Positions 43,329 to 51,944 of a DNA stretch of 64,000 nucleotides are shown piece after piece. The notes under the pieces are model-generated. The model did not search any database. It was not told the origin of the DNA and worked only from the letters and a program-made list of their open reading frames with translations. The stretch comes from Nonomuraea montanisoli (GTDB taxonomy: Bacteria; Actinomycetota; Actinomycetes; Streptosporangiales; Streptosporangiaceae): positions 434,001 through 498,000 of the forward strand of contig NZ_JABWGN010000005.1 in assembly GCF_013363975.1 (NCBI RefSeq). Reading direction: 5' to 3'. Each line of letters begins with the position of its first letter. Positions within the stretch are counted from its first letter, which is position 1. Position numbers and translations under genes: made by a program.

Positions 43329-44198
43329 ATGCTCGATCCTCGCAAGCTGCGCCTCCTGCGGGAACTCGCCCGGCGCGGCACGATCGCCGCCGTCGCCGAG
43401 GCCGTCATGTTCACGCCGTCGGCGGTGTCGCAGCAGCTCAGCGCGCTGGAGCGGGAGGCGGGCGTGCCGCTGCTGGAGCGCACCGGCCGCACCGTCACGC
43501 TGACGCCAGCCGGCCGGCTGCTGGTGGAGCACGCGCAGACCGTCCTGGAGGAACTGGAACGCGCGTCGGCCGCGCTGGCGGCCGTCCGGGGCGGGCCGTC
43601 GGGGCCGGTGCGCATCGGCGCGTTCCCGACGGCGGCCCGGGCGCTGATGCCCGCGGCGCTGGCCGAGCTGGCGCGCGCCTGCCCGGAGCTGGAGCCCATG
43701 GTGTCCGAGATCGACCCCGCCGACGTCTCCGGGGCGCTGCGGGCGGGCGAGCTGGACGTCGCCCTGGTCCACGAGTACGACTTCGTGCCGGCGGAGGCGG
43801 ACCCGGCGCTGGCCACCGAGCCGCTGTTCGCCGAGCCGATGTACCTGACCGGCCGGGCGGCCCTGGCCGAGGCCCGCGACGACCCGTGGATCACCGGGAA
43901 GCCGGGCACCCTCTGCCACGCCATGACGATCCGGGCCTGCCAGGCGGCGGGGTTCGAGCCGCGGGTGCGCCATCAGGTGGACGACTTCGACACGGTCCTC
44001 GCGTTCGCCGCCGCCGGTCAGGGGGTGGCGCTGGTGCCGCGCCTGGCGGCGCTCGCGCCGCCGCCGGGCGTGACGCTGTCGGAGCTGCCGCTGAGCCGCC
44101 GCACGCTGGCGGCCTTCCGCGGCGGGTACGGAGGGCACCCGGCGATCGGCGCGGCCGTCGCCGCCTTCCGCACCGCGATCACCCACCTCCCCCTCTGA
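43329..44198 (+). CDS. LysR-family regulator divergent from dapA
   Basis: 289 residues. N-terminal winged HTH (LRELARRGTIAAVAEAVMFT, then SAVSQQLSALEREAGVPLLE) and a periplasmic-binding-protein-like effector domain from about residue 90. Divergent orientation from the DapA-family gene, with a palindrome at its own start, makes that gene the likely target; the inducer may be its substrate or product. Confidence 0.93.
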   Translation: MLDPRKLRLLRELARRGTIAAVAEAVMFTPSAVSQQLSALEREAGVPLLERTGRTVTLTPAGRLLVEHAQTVLEELERASAALAAVRGGPSGPVRIGAFPTAARALMPAALAELARACPELEPMVSEIDPADVSGALRAGELDVALVHEYDFVPAEADPALATEPLFAEPMYLTGRAALAEARDDPWITGKPGTLCHAMTIRACQAAGFEPRVRHQVDDFDTVLAFAAAGQGVALVPRLAALAPPPGVTLSELPLSRRTLAAFRGGYGGHPAIGAAVAAFRTAITHLPL

Positions 44199-44226
44199 AC
44201 GCCTCCCCCTCTGAGCACGGCTCCGG

Positions 44227-45162
44227 TCAGCCGTCCGCCAGCACCTCGCCCAGCACGGCGTCGGTGCTGGACTGGTCAGTGTTGTAGTCACCGGCCGTGA
44301 CCGCCACCACCAGCCGGTTCTCCGCCGCCACGAGGATCCGCTGGCCGCCGTTGCCCATGGCCGCCACCCAGTGTCCCGGGTTCACGTACCACTGGTAGCC
44401 GTACTCGAACCCTTCAGCGATCCGGACCCGGGGCCGCAGCATCTCGGCGATCCACTCCCGCGGCACCAGCCCGCGCCCGCCGTCGAGCACCAGCGACCCC
44501 AGCTCGGCCAGGTCGCGCGGGCGCAGCCGCAGTCCCGCCGCGGCCATCGCGACGCCGCGGTTCGCCGTCCACTCGAACGGCATGCCGAGCGGCCCGAACA
44601 GCCGCTCCCGCGCGAACTCCTCCAACGGCACGCCCGCCCCGTCGGCGATGAGCTTGCCGAGCAGCGCCGCCGCGCCGCCGCAGTACCGCCACCGCTTCCC
44701 CGGCTCCTCCACCAGGGGACGCTCCAGGACGTACCGGTAGCGGTCCGGCGCCTCCTCCATGGCCAGCTCGCTGTTGGCGGTGCTGGTGTAGGGGACGTCC
44801 TCGTTCCAGTCCAGGCCGAGGGTCATGGTGAGGGCATGCTCGACCGTCAGGTGCTTCTTGCCCTCAGCCAGGTCGGCGTACGCGGGGAAGGCGGGCAGCA
44901 GCGGCTCGCCGGGCGCGGGCACGAGGCCGTCGCCGAGGGCGGCGCCGTACAGCAGCGCGACGACGCTCTTGGTCACGGAGCGGACGTCATGGACGACGTC
45001 CGGCCCGAACGTCACGTGCCCCAGCGGTTCGTTCAGCCGGAAGTCCTCGCCCGCGCCGTACCGCTCCAGCTCCACCCGCCCGTCCCGGACCACGACCAGC
45101 CCGTGCAGGCGCGGCGCCCCGGCCGCCGCCAGCAGCGCGTCGACCCGCTCCGCGATGTCCAT
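44227..45162 (-). CDS. Serine hydrolase (beta-lactamase/S12 family)
   Basis: 311 residues from ATG 45162 with a GGAGGAGG ribosome site; a longer reading to 45237 runs through short GATGGAGTTC repeats. The SxxK nucleophile is in SVTKSVVALL near residue 67, and the second motif is Y-C-G (RWRYCGGAA) instead of YxN. The third motif region is AMGNGGQR. No signal peptide, so probably cytoplasmic, an esterase or peptidase rather than a secreted beta-lactamase. Confidence 0.9.
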   Translation of the reverse strand: MDIAERVDALLAAAGAPRLHGLVVVRDGRVELERYGAGEDFRLNEPLGHVTFGPDVVHDVRSVTKSVVALLYGAALGDGLVPAPGEPLLPAFPAYADLAEGKKHLTVEHALTMTLGLDWNEDVPYTSTANSELAMEEAPDRYRYVLERPLVEEPGKRWRYCGGAAALLGKLIADGAGVPLEEFARERLFGPLGMPFEWTANRGVAMAAAGLRLRPRDLAELGSLVLDGGRGLVPREWIAEMLRPRVRIAEGFEYGYQWYVNPGHWVAAMGNGGQRILVAAENRLVVAVTAGDYNTDQSSTDAVLGEVLADG

Positions 45163-45364
45163 CCCCGTTCCTCCTCCGTCGAACGCCATCGAACTCCACC
45201 GAACTCCATCGAATAGGACACGCATACCGCCTGACATGGTGTCAGCCGCAAACCGCTTTTACGCCAGCCAGTCGGCATTTGTTGGAATGATTGGCAGGAA
45301 TGCCCGCCAGATCCGCGAAAGTGCGCTCATACTGGAGCCAGCTGGCCCCCCTACAGGAGCATTC

Positions 45365-46036
45365 ATGCGGAAGACACCCCCTCGCATGACGCCGGAGGAG
45401 GAGCTGCCGGCAGGCCAGTTCCTCCAGCTCGCCGCAGTCGACTTCACCGGCGTCTACGCCGTGCACCTAGCCGCCAAGGACGAGCGGCTGAAGATGACCA
45501 GGCTGGGGATGAGCCTGCTCTCGGGCCCGTTCCTGGCGACCATCGCCCTAACCAGCGCCAAGGTCGTGGACCCGCGCAGCCTGACCTCCTGGAACACCGT
45601 CCCGTGGTACCTGTTCGCGCTGGTGACGGCGTTCGGGCTGCTCAGCGTGCTGCCGTTCCTGCGGCTGATCGAGGCGGTGAACGCGCACGCCCGCACGGCC
45701 CGGGCGATCAACAACTTCCGGCTCCTCTACGCGACCCGGCTCAAGGACGAGCTGGCCTGGTCGCCGAACCTGCCGGTGGACCCCCGCTTCCCCGAGACCT
45801 TCGCGCCCCTCGCCTGGCCGGGGATCAACGTCATGATGCTGGCCGTCGCCAACAGCTTCTACCTCGTGGTCGGCGTCACCGGCCTCAGCGGCCAGACGCC
45901 CGACCCGATCCTGCTGACCACGAGCGTCACGCTGGTGGCGCTGGTCCACTACTCGATCTACTACGTGCGCTGCAACGTCACGCGGCGGCGCCGGCTGCCC
46001 AACAACCCGTACCAGTTCCCGAACGTGGAGACCTGA
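45365..46036 (+). CDS. Four-helix membrane protein of unknown family, paired with a TS-like gene
   Basis: 223 residues from ATG 45365, AGGAG 5 bases upstream. Hydrophobic segments at about residues 48-68, 78-104, 155-175 and 183-205 predict four membrane helices, with a charged cytoplasmic loop of about 45 residues between helices 2 and 3 (RTARAINNFRLLYATRLKDE) and an Arg-rich C-terminus. No signal peptide. I do not recognise the family. Its TGA directly abuts the ATG of the thymidylate-synthase-like gene, so the two are almost certainly co-translated. Architecture resembles small membrane effectors, but that is only an impression. Confidence 0.75.
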   Translation: MRKTPPRMTPEEELPAGQFLQLAAVDFTGVYAVHLAAKDERLKMTRLGMSLLSGPFLATIALTSAKVVDPRSLTSWNTVPWYLFALVTAFGLLSVLPFLRLIEAVNAHARTARAINNFRLLYATRLKDELAWSPNLPVDPRFPETFAPLAWPGINVMMLAVANSFYLVVGVTGLSGQTPDPILLTTSVTLVALVHYSIYYVRCNVTRRRRLPNNPYQFPNVET

Positions 46037-46654
46037 ATGCCCGGCCCTGCTCTGTGGGCGTCATGTGGGGAGGCGTGGATCTGGCTGATGCGCCATGTGT
46101 GGACGGAGGGCGCGCTCGGCGACGACGATCGCGGCCCCGTCATGGAGGGGCCGCCCGTGCTCTTCGAGATCGCCCAGGTGCGGCGGGACGACCCCGTGCT
46201 GGAGAGGTTCGGCGACGCGGACCGGCTCGCGCTCTACTGCCGCAAGTTCACCCAGGACACGATCGTGCCCCCGTTCAAGTACAGCTACGGGGCCCGGATC
46301 AGGGGCCAGCTCGCGTGGGCCGTGGACCTGCTGCGCACCAAGCCGTACAGCAAGAGCGCCTGGATCTCGCTGACCGTGCCGGGCGAGCCGTACGACTCGG
46401 TGCCGTGCCTGAGCGGGCTGGCCTTCCGGATCAGGGACGGCGGGCTGGTGATGACGGCGGCGTTCCGGTCGCAGAACGCGTTCACCAGCTACCTGAACTA
46501 CGTGCCGCTGTCGGAGGTCCAGGCCGGGGTGGCGCGGAGCCTCGGCCTGGACTGCGGTCCGATGCGGGTGTTCGTGGACGTTCCCCACCTCTACCTGTCC
46601 GACAGCACGCACGTGCTGCGCGTCATGCGGCCGTGTCTACCGAAGCTGCTGTGA
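46037..46654 (+). CDS. Thymidylate-synthase-like protein
   Basis: 205 residues. The central part aligns by eye with thymidylate synthase: KYSYGARIRG; LLRTKPYSKSAWISLTVPGE; the nucleophile region DSVPCLSGLAF (Pro-Cys-Leu for Pro-Cys-His); AAFRSQNAFTSYLNYVPLSE (RS and Asn retained, Asp replaced by Asn); VFVDVPHLYLSD (His and Tyr retained). The catalytic Cys, phosphate-contact Arg and base-contact Asn are therefore present, but the protein is 60 residues short of ThyA and lacks its C-terminal closing segment. It may act on another pyrimidine nucleotide or be a nucleotide sensor. The 3' end overlaps the convergent MFS gene by 32 bases. Confidence 0.75.
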   Translation: MPGPALWASCGEAWIWLMRHVWTEGALGDDDRGPVMEGPPVLFEIAQVRRDDPVLERFGDADRLALYCRKFTQDTIVPPFKYSYGARIRGQLAWAVDLLRTKPYSKSAWISLTVPGEPYDSVPCLSGLAFRIRDGGLVMTAAFRSQNAFTSYLNYVPLSEVQAGVARSLGLDCGPMRVFVDVPHLYLSDSTHVLRVMRPCLPKLL

Positions 46655-48062
46655 GCGGCGCGGCGATCTCCTCCAGGCCCTTCTGCTCGGCCTTGACCCC
46701 GAGGAACAGCTCGACGATCCCGGCGGCGATCATGATGACCGCGCCGATCGTGAACGCCAGCGCCGTGTCACCCGGCACGCCGGTCTCCACCAGCCCGGCG
46801 AAGACCAGCGGACCGGCGATGCCGCCCGCCGCGGTGCCGATCGCGAAGAAGAACGCGATCGCCATCGCCCTGGTCTCCATGGGGAAGATCTCGCTGACCG
46901 TCAGGTAGGCCGAACTGGCTCCGGCCGAGGCGACGAACAGCACCGCGCACCAGCAGGCGGTCAGCGTGACGGCGTTGAGCATGCCCTGGTCGAACAGCCA
47001 GGCCGTGCCGAGCAGCAGCACTCCCGAGCCGATGTAGGTGGCCGAGATCATCGGCACCCGGCCGACCGTGTCGAACAGCCTCCCGAGCAGCAGCGGGCCG
47101 AGGAAGTTGCCGATCGCGATCACGGCGAAGTAGTAGCCGGTGTGCGTGTCGATCTTGTAGAACGTGGACAGGATCTGGGCGTAACCGAACGTGATGGCGT
47201 TGTAGAGGAACGCCTGCCCGACGAACAGCGACAGGCCCAGGATCGTGCGCTTGGGGTAGCGCGCCACCATCGTGTGCGCGATCTGCACGAAGCCGATCGA
47301 TTTGCGCTGGTGGATGGTGACGGAGCCCTTGGGCTCCGGCAGGTCGCCGCCCACCTGCTCCTCGATCTCGCCGACGAGCTGCTCGGCCTCCTTGCCGTGG
47401 CCGTGTATGAACAGCCAGCGCGGGCTCTCGGGCACGTGCCGCCGGACGAGCAGGATGGCGACGCCGAGCACCACGCCGAGGCCGAAGGCGATGCGCCAGC
47501 CGATGTTGACCGGCAGGTCGTTGAGCAGCGGCACGGTCAGCAATGCGCCGCCCGCCGCGCCGAGCCAGTAGCTGCCGTTGATGATGATGTCGATGCGGCC
47601 GCGGTGGCGGCTCGGGATCAGCTCGTCGATGGCCGAGTTGATGGCCGCGTACTCACCGCCGATGCCGAACCCGGTCATGAACCTGAACAGGAAGAACCAC
47701 CACGCGTCGAAGGAGAAGGCCGTCATCAGGGTGGCCACCAGGTAGACGACCAAGGTGACGAGGAACAGCTTCTTGCGGCCGAACCTGTCGGTCAGCCAGC
47801 CGAAGAACAACGCGCCCAGGCACGCCCCGGCCACGTACAGGGCCGCCGCGGTCCCGGCGACCTGCGCCTGGCTGATGTCGATGCCACTGCCCGGCTTGGC
47901 GAGCTGGGCCGACAGGTTGCCCACGATGGTGACTTCGAGGCCGTCGAGGATCCAGACGGTGCCAAGGCCGATGACGATCATCCAGTGCCAGCGTGACCAC
48001 GGCAGCCGGTCCAGCCGTGCGGGCACCTTGGTGGTGATTGTGCCGGTATCCACGTCCTTCAT
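46623..48062 (-). CDS. MFS transporter (sugar/metabolite porter type)
   Basis: 479 residues with about 12 membrane helices. Signature loops GWLTDRFGRKKLFLV between helices 2 and 3, RFMTGFGIGGEYAAINSAIDE, RRHVPESPRWLFIHG and GRLFDTVGRVPMIS match the sugar-porter/aromatic-acid symporter branch. Import or export of an organic solute by proton coupling is likely. Stand-alone, convergent with the TS-like gene and co-directional with a methyltransferase upstream by 42 bases. Confidence 0.93.
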   Translation of the reverse strand: MKDVDTGTITTKVPARLDRLPWSRWHWMIVIGLGTVWILDGLEVTIVGNLSAQLAKPGSGIDISQAQVAGTAAALYVAGACLGALFFGWLTDRFGRKKLFLVTLVVYLVATLMTAFSFDAWWFFLFRFMTGFGIGGEYAAINSAIDELIPSRHRGRIDIIINGSYWLGAAGGALLTVPLLNDLPVNIGWRIAFGLGVVLGVAILLVRRHVPESPRWLFIHGHGKEAEQLVGEIEEQVGGDLPEPKGSVTIHQRKSIGFVQIAHTMVARYPKRTILGLSLFVGQAFLYNAITFGYAQILSTFYKIDTHTGYYFAVIAIGNFLGPLLLGRLFDTVGRVPMISATYIGSGVLLLGTAWLFDQGMLNAVTLTACWCAVLFVASAGASSAYLTVSEIFPMETRAMAIAFFFAIGTAAGGIAGPLVFAGLVETGVPGDTALAFTIGAVIMIAAGIVELFLGVKAEQKGLEEIAAPLTAASVDTAA

Positions 48063-48104
48063 GAAGGAAACCTGGTACCCAGCAGGCAGATCACAAACGT
48101 CGGT

Positions 48105-48827
48105 TCACCCGACGGCTACGGGCTTGCGGGCCTCCAGCATCCAGGTCCTGAACCACGGCCCGCCGTACCAGAACCGCCAGCCCAGGTCGCGCCTGCGGAC
48201 GTCCACGACGCCGAGCTCCCGCAGCGTCTGCTCGTACGCGGGGGTGTGCTGGAAGTCGGCCAGCAGCAGGAGCCCGCCGGGCCGCAGCACGCGGTGCGCC
48301 TCCCTGACGGCCCGCGCGCGGCCCTCGGCGTCCGGGATGTTGTGGACGGCCAGGCTCGACACGATCACGTCGAACGAGGCGTCCTCGAACGACAGCTCCC
48401 GCATGTCGCCGGTGACCAGGTCCACGCGCACGCCCTCGGCCTCGGCGTTGCCCCGGGTGACGCTCTCGTCGTTGCCCGACTGGTCGCGCGAGCGCCAGAG
48501 GTCGAGGCCGGTGGCCCGGCCCTCCGGCAGCCGTTCGGCGGCCAGCAGCAGCACCGCGCCGCGCCCGCAGCCGAGGTCGAGCAGCCGCTCGTCGCCCTTG
48601 AGCCGCTCCAGTTCCTCGGCCCACACGGCGAACTTGCCGCGCCGGGTCGTGTAGAGGTAGCTGGCCGCGCTGGCCGAGGTGTAGATGCCGCCCAGGAGGA
48701 AGGCGACTCCGGCCACCGGGACGCCCTGCATGAAGGACGTCACCGAGAGCACCAGCACCACGAGGGCTCCGATCACGAGACCCAGCAGGGCCAGCGGAGC
48801 GTCGAATCCGTAGCGTCCACGTCTCAT
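48105..48827 (-). CDS. Membrane-anchored class I SAM methyltransferase
   Basis: 240 residues from ATG 48827. Two membrane helices at about 10-32 and 38-58, then a class I methyltransferase domain: LLDLGCGRGAVLLLAAERLP (SAM site), ATGLDLW, LVTGDMRELSFEDASFDVIV and VLRPGGLLLLADF. The substrate is unknown; membrane anchoring suggests a lipid or quinone-like acceptor. Direct CGTTATATC repeats sit just upstream. Confidence 0.9.
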   Translation of the reverse strand: MRRGRYGFDAPLALLGLVIGALVVLVLSVTSFMQGVPVAGVAFLLGGIYTSASAASYLYTTRRGKFAVWAEELERLKGDERLLDLGCGRGAVLLLAAERLPEGRATGLDLWRSRDQSGNDESVTRGNAEAEGVRVDLVTGDMRELSFEDASFDVIVSSLAVHNIPDAEGRARAVREAHRVLRPGGLLLLADFQHTPAYEQTLRELGVVDVRRRDLGWRFWYGGPWFRTWMLEARKPVAVG

Positions 48828-48832
48828 AGTCA

Positions 48833-48859
48833 CGTTATATCTCGATCTCGCGTTATATC
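48833..48859. promoter_or_regulatory. Two CGTTATATC direct repeats, 18-bp period
   Basis: Copies at 48833 and 48851 immediately before the methyltransferase start. The AT-rich core read leftward contains TATAAC, which may serve as a -10 element; the doubled element may bind a regulator. Confidence 0.4.
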
Positions 48860-48972
48860 GCAATCTTGGTTTGACCGGGAATTGGCATGACACTTCCCCT
48901 TCCCCGCCCTCATTCGACGACAAACCGTCTCTAACGTGGAAGACAGATGCGCAAAATGGGGGTTGAGCAGGG

Positions 48973-50346
48973 ATGACGACCGGAGAACGCAGTTTCGGCC
49001 CCGGCGCGGCGATCGCGCTGACTCTGGGATCGGCGTTCCTGTGGGGGGTGGCCCACGTGGCCACCGACCGCCGCAAGACCGGCTTCGCGCTCATGGTGAC
49101 GCACGTGCTGCTGCTGGCCGTGATCATCACCGCGGTGACGGCCTTCGGCACCCAGGTCCTGGCGCTGGCCGTGCAGCCCTTCTGGCTCACCACCCTGTCC
49201 GTCGCGCTGGCCGTGCTCGCGCTCGTCTGGTCCGCGGTCATCGTCCGGTCGTTCGTGCTGGTACGGCCCGAGCCGGCCAACACCGCGGGCCGCGTCCTCA
49301 GCGCGACCTTCACCGCCGGGCTGTGCGCGCTCGTCCTGGCGCCGACCGCGTACGCGGCCCGGCTGGCCTACCTGTCGCATGACGTGGTCGACTCGATCTT
49401 CACGGCCGAGATGACCCCGATCGTCGCCGACGATCCGTGGAACGGCGCGGCGCGGATCAACTTCCTGCTGATCGGCGCCGACTCCGCGCCCGGACGCCCC
49501 GGGGTGCGCACCGACAGCGTGACCGTGGCCAGCGTCGACACCGCGACCGGCGACACCACGCTGTTCGGCCTGCCGCGCAACCTGGAGCAGGTCCAGCTCC
49601 CGCGCGGCCCGGCCCGCCAGCGCTTCCCGAACGGCTTCTCCGGCGACGGCCCCGACACGCCGGGGCTGCTCAACGAGATCTTCCAGTACGCCGAGGACTA
49701 CCCGGAGATGGTGCCCGGCGTGCGCCACGGCCAGCGCGGCCCCGCCCTGCTCAAGCAGACCGTCAGCGACATCCTCGGCATCCCGGTGAAGTACTACGCG
49801 ATGGTCGACATGAAGGGCTTCGCGCAGATCATCGACGCCATGGGCGGGGTGAAGGTCACCATCAAACAGCCCATCGTGTACGGCAAGTACCGCGAGGGAC
49901 ACCTGGCCGCCGGCACCCGCAAGCTCTCCGGCCAGGAGGCGCTGTGGTTCGGCCGCTCCCGCACCGACAGCGACGACTACGTGCGCATGGGCCGCCAGAA
50001 GTGCCTGCTGTACGCCGTGGCCAAGCAGGCCGACCCGGTGACCGTGCTCAACAGCTTCGAGAAGCTGGCCGCGGCCACCAAGCGCGCGATCTCCACCGAC
50101 ATCCCGAAGAACTTGCTGCCGCCGCTCATCGAGCTGTCGGACAAGGTGAAGGACGCGCGGATCCGGAGCCTCAGCTTCGTGCCACCGCTGATCAACACCG
50201 CCTCGCCCGACTGGGGGCTCATCCGGGCCAAGGTCACCAAGGCGCTGGCCGACCGGCCCGCCGTGCGCCGCCCGGGCCACCCCAAGGCCCCCACGACCGC
50301 CCAGGGCTACGACCGGCCGATCGCGCTGGACGCCGCCTGCCACTGA
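48973..50346 (+). CDS. LytR-CpsA-Psr (LCP) protein with four-helix N-terminus
   Basis: 457 residues. Three or four membrane helices in the first 130 residues, then an extracellular LCP domain: INFLLIGADSAPGRPGVRTD, TLFGLPRNLEQVQLP, AMVDMKGFAQIIDAMGGVKV and LSGQEALWFGRSRTDSDDYVR with the catalytic Arg residues. It attaches glycopolymers to peptidoglycan. Unlike the LCP at 26 kb it has extra N-terminal helices and no LytR_C domain. A strong hairpin follows the gene. Confidence 0.94.
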   Translation: MTTGERSFGPGAAIALTLGSAFLWGVAHVATDRRKTGFALMVTHVLLLAVIITAVTAFGTQVLALAVQPFWLTTLSVALAVLALVWSAVIVRSFVLVRPEPANTAGRVLSATFTAGLCALVLAPTAYAARLAYLSHDVVDSIFTAEMTPIVADDPWNGAARINFLLIGADSAPGRPGVRTDSVTVASVDTATGDTTLFGLPRNLEQVQLPRGPARQRFPNGFSGDGPDTPGLLNEIFQYAEDYPEMVPGVRHGQRGPALLKQTVSDILGIPVKYYAMVDMKGFAQIIDAMGGVKVTIKQPIVYGKYREGHLAAGTRKLSGQEALWFGRSRTDSDDYVRMGRQKCLLYAVAKQADPVTVLNSFEKLAAATKRAISTDIPKNLLPPLIELSDKVKDARIRSLSFVPPLINTASPDWGLIRAKVTKALADRPAVRRPGHPKAPTTAQGYDRPIALDAACH

Positions 50347-50372
50347 GCGACCCCTCACTCCGCGTCCCACAG

Positions 50373-50400
50373 CGCCCCCCGGGCTTCGGCCCGGGGGGCG
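50373..50400 (+). terminator. Strong hairpin after the LCP gene
   Basis: Perfect 12-bp stem CGCCCCCCGGGC/GCCCGGGGGGCG closed by a TTCG tetraloop, 27 bases after the LCP stop. Confidence 0.85.
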
Positions 50401-50493
50401 TCCGCGCGTTTACGCCCTCGCGGCCGCGGCCGATGTGGCATCATGGGCGTCACCTGAGAACGACAACGGTTTTCATAATCATCTGGAGCTATC

Positions 50494-51480
50494 GTGAGGG
50501 TGGCCTTCGTCGGCAAGGGCGGCAGCGGCAAGACGACGATGTCGGCCCTGTTCGCCAGGCACGTGGCGAGCCAGGGCGGCCCGGTGGTCGCCGTCGACGC
50601 CGACATCAACCAGCACCTGGCGCTCGTCCTGGGCGCGGGCCGGGCCCCCGAGCCGCTCGGCGCCCATCTCACCGAGATCAAGGACTTCCTGCGCGGCGAC
50701 AACCCGCGCATCCCCTCGGCCGAGGCCATGGTCAAGACGACCCCGCCGGGGCGCGGGTCCCGGCTGCTGAGCCTGGACGACCTCGCCGCCTCGCCGTACG
50801 CGGTGACCACGCCCGACGGCGTCAGGCTGCTGGCCACCGGCCCGTTCGGCGAGGACGACCTCGGCGTCGCCTGCTACCACTCCAAGGTGGGCGCGGTCGA
50901 GCTGCTGCTCAACCACCTGGTCGACGGGCCCGGCGAGTACGTCGTGGTCGACATGACCGCCGGGGCCGACTCGTTCGCCTCGGGGCTGTTCACCCGGTTC
51001 GACCTGACCTTCCTCGTGGCCGAGCCGACCCGGCAGGGCGTCGGCGTCTACCGGCAGTACGCCGAGCACGCCGCCGGGTTCGGCGTGCGGGTCGCGGTCG
51101 TCGGCAACAAGGTCCACGGCCCCTCCGACGTCGACTTCCTGCGCGCCGAGGTGGGCGCCGACCTGGTGGCCTGGATGGAGCACTCGGCGGCCGTCCGCGC
51201 GATGGAGCAGGGCCGGCCGCTCGCCCTGGCCGACCTGGAGCCGGCCAACTCCGACACGCTCGCCGCGCTGCTCAAGCACCTCGACGCGCAGGAGAAGGAC
51301 TGGGTCAGGTTCGGTCGCCAGGCCGAGGAGTTCCACCTGCGCAACGCCCGGGCCTGGGCGGACGCGCGCACCGGCCTCGATCTGTCCCTGCAGATCGACC
51401 CCGGGTTCACCTACGGACCGCCGATGACCACACGAGTGTCCCCCTCCAGCCATCTGGAGCACCACGCCGACCGCTCATAG
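50494..51480 (+). CDS. ParA/CooC-like ATPase
   Basis: 328 residues from GTG 50494. Deviant Walker A FVGKGGSGKTT at the N-terminus and DADINQHLALVLG place it in the MinD/ParA/CooC branch; YVVVDMTAGADSFASGLF is the Walker B region. CooC-type members insert metals or load cofactors, while ParA types position DNA. It is followed 32 bases later by an SCO5389-family gene. No ParB-like partner is present, which argues against plasmid-style partition. Confidence 0.88.
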   Translation: MRVAFVGKGGSGKTTMSALFARHVASQGGPVVAVDADINQHLALVLGAGRAPEPLGAHLTEIKDFLRGDNPRIPSAEAMVKTTPPGRGSRLLSLDDLAASPYAVTTPDGVRLLATGPFGEDDLGVACYHSKVGAVELLLNHLVDGPGEYVVVDMTAGADSFASGLFTRFDLTFLVAEPTRQGVGVYRQYAEHAAGFGVRVAVVGNKVHGPSDVDFLRAEVGADLVAWMEHSAAVRAMEQGRPLALADLEPANSDTLAALLKHLDAQEKDWVRFGRQAEEFHLRNARAWADARTGLDLSLQIDPGFTYGPPMTTRVSPSSHLEHHADRS

Positions 51481-51512
51481 CGTCGGTTCGATCCCCTTCG
51501 AGAGGAGACAGC

Positions 51513-51899
51513 ATGTCGCTGACCGTTCCGAACGACCTGCTCGACCAGGCCAGGACCGGAGAGGTCGAGGACGCGGCGTTCGTCGCCTGCGTGCGCGAGT
51601 CCCTGCCCTACGCGTGGTCGGTGATCAGCGAGCTGGTCCAGCAGCGGGCGCGTGACGGGGCCGAGTTCGCCGACAACCAGGTGCCGCCGCCTTCGGAGGA
51701 GGCGCGGGGCCAGCTCCTGCGCTGCCTGGCGAGTGACGCCATGCGCGGCGCGCTGGAGCGTCACTTCGGCGTGCGGCTGGCGTTCCAGAACTGCCACCGG
51801 GTCGCGGTCTTCGACCCGGCGGCCACCGAGGCGCTGAGCGCGTTCGTCACGCCCCGCGCGCAGATCCTCAACCAGAAGCCCGAGCTGGTCGACTGCTGA
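51513..51899 (+). CDS. SCO5389-family protein
   Basis: 128 residues from ATG 51513 with AGAGGAG upstream. The whole sequence, including FVACVRESLPYAWSVISELV, EFADNQVPPPSEEARGQLLR and HFGVRLAFQNCHRVAVF, matches the SCO5389 family as I remember it. The family is confined to actinomycetes and has no known activity. Co-directional with the ATPase gene, so the pair may work together. Confidence 0.88.
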   Translation: MSLTVPNDLLDQARTGEVEDAAFVACVRESLPYAWSVISELVQQRARDGAEFADNQVPPPSEEARGQLLRCLASDAMRGALERHFGVRLAFQNCHRVAVFDPAATEALSAFVTPRAQILNQKPELVDC

Positions 51900-51912
51900 C
51901 CGCTTGAGCCAG

Positions 51913-51942
51913 GGGGCGGCGGGCCGCACGGCCCGCCGCCCC
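51913..51942. terminator. Bidirectional hairpin
   Basis: Perfect 14-bp stem GGGGCGGCGGGCCG/CGGCCCGCCGCCCC with a CA loop, between the SCO5389-family stop and the convergent flavin monooxygenase stop. Confidence 0.85.
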
Positions 51943-51944
51943 GC

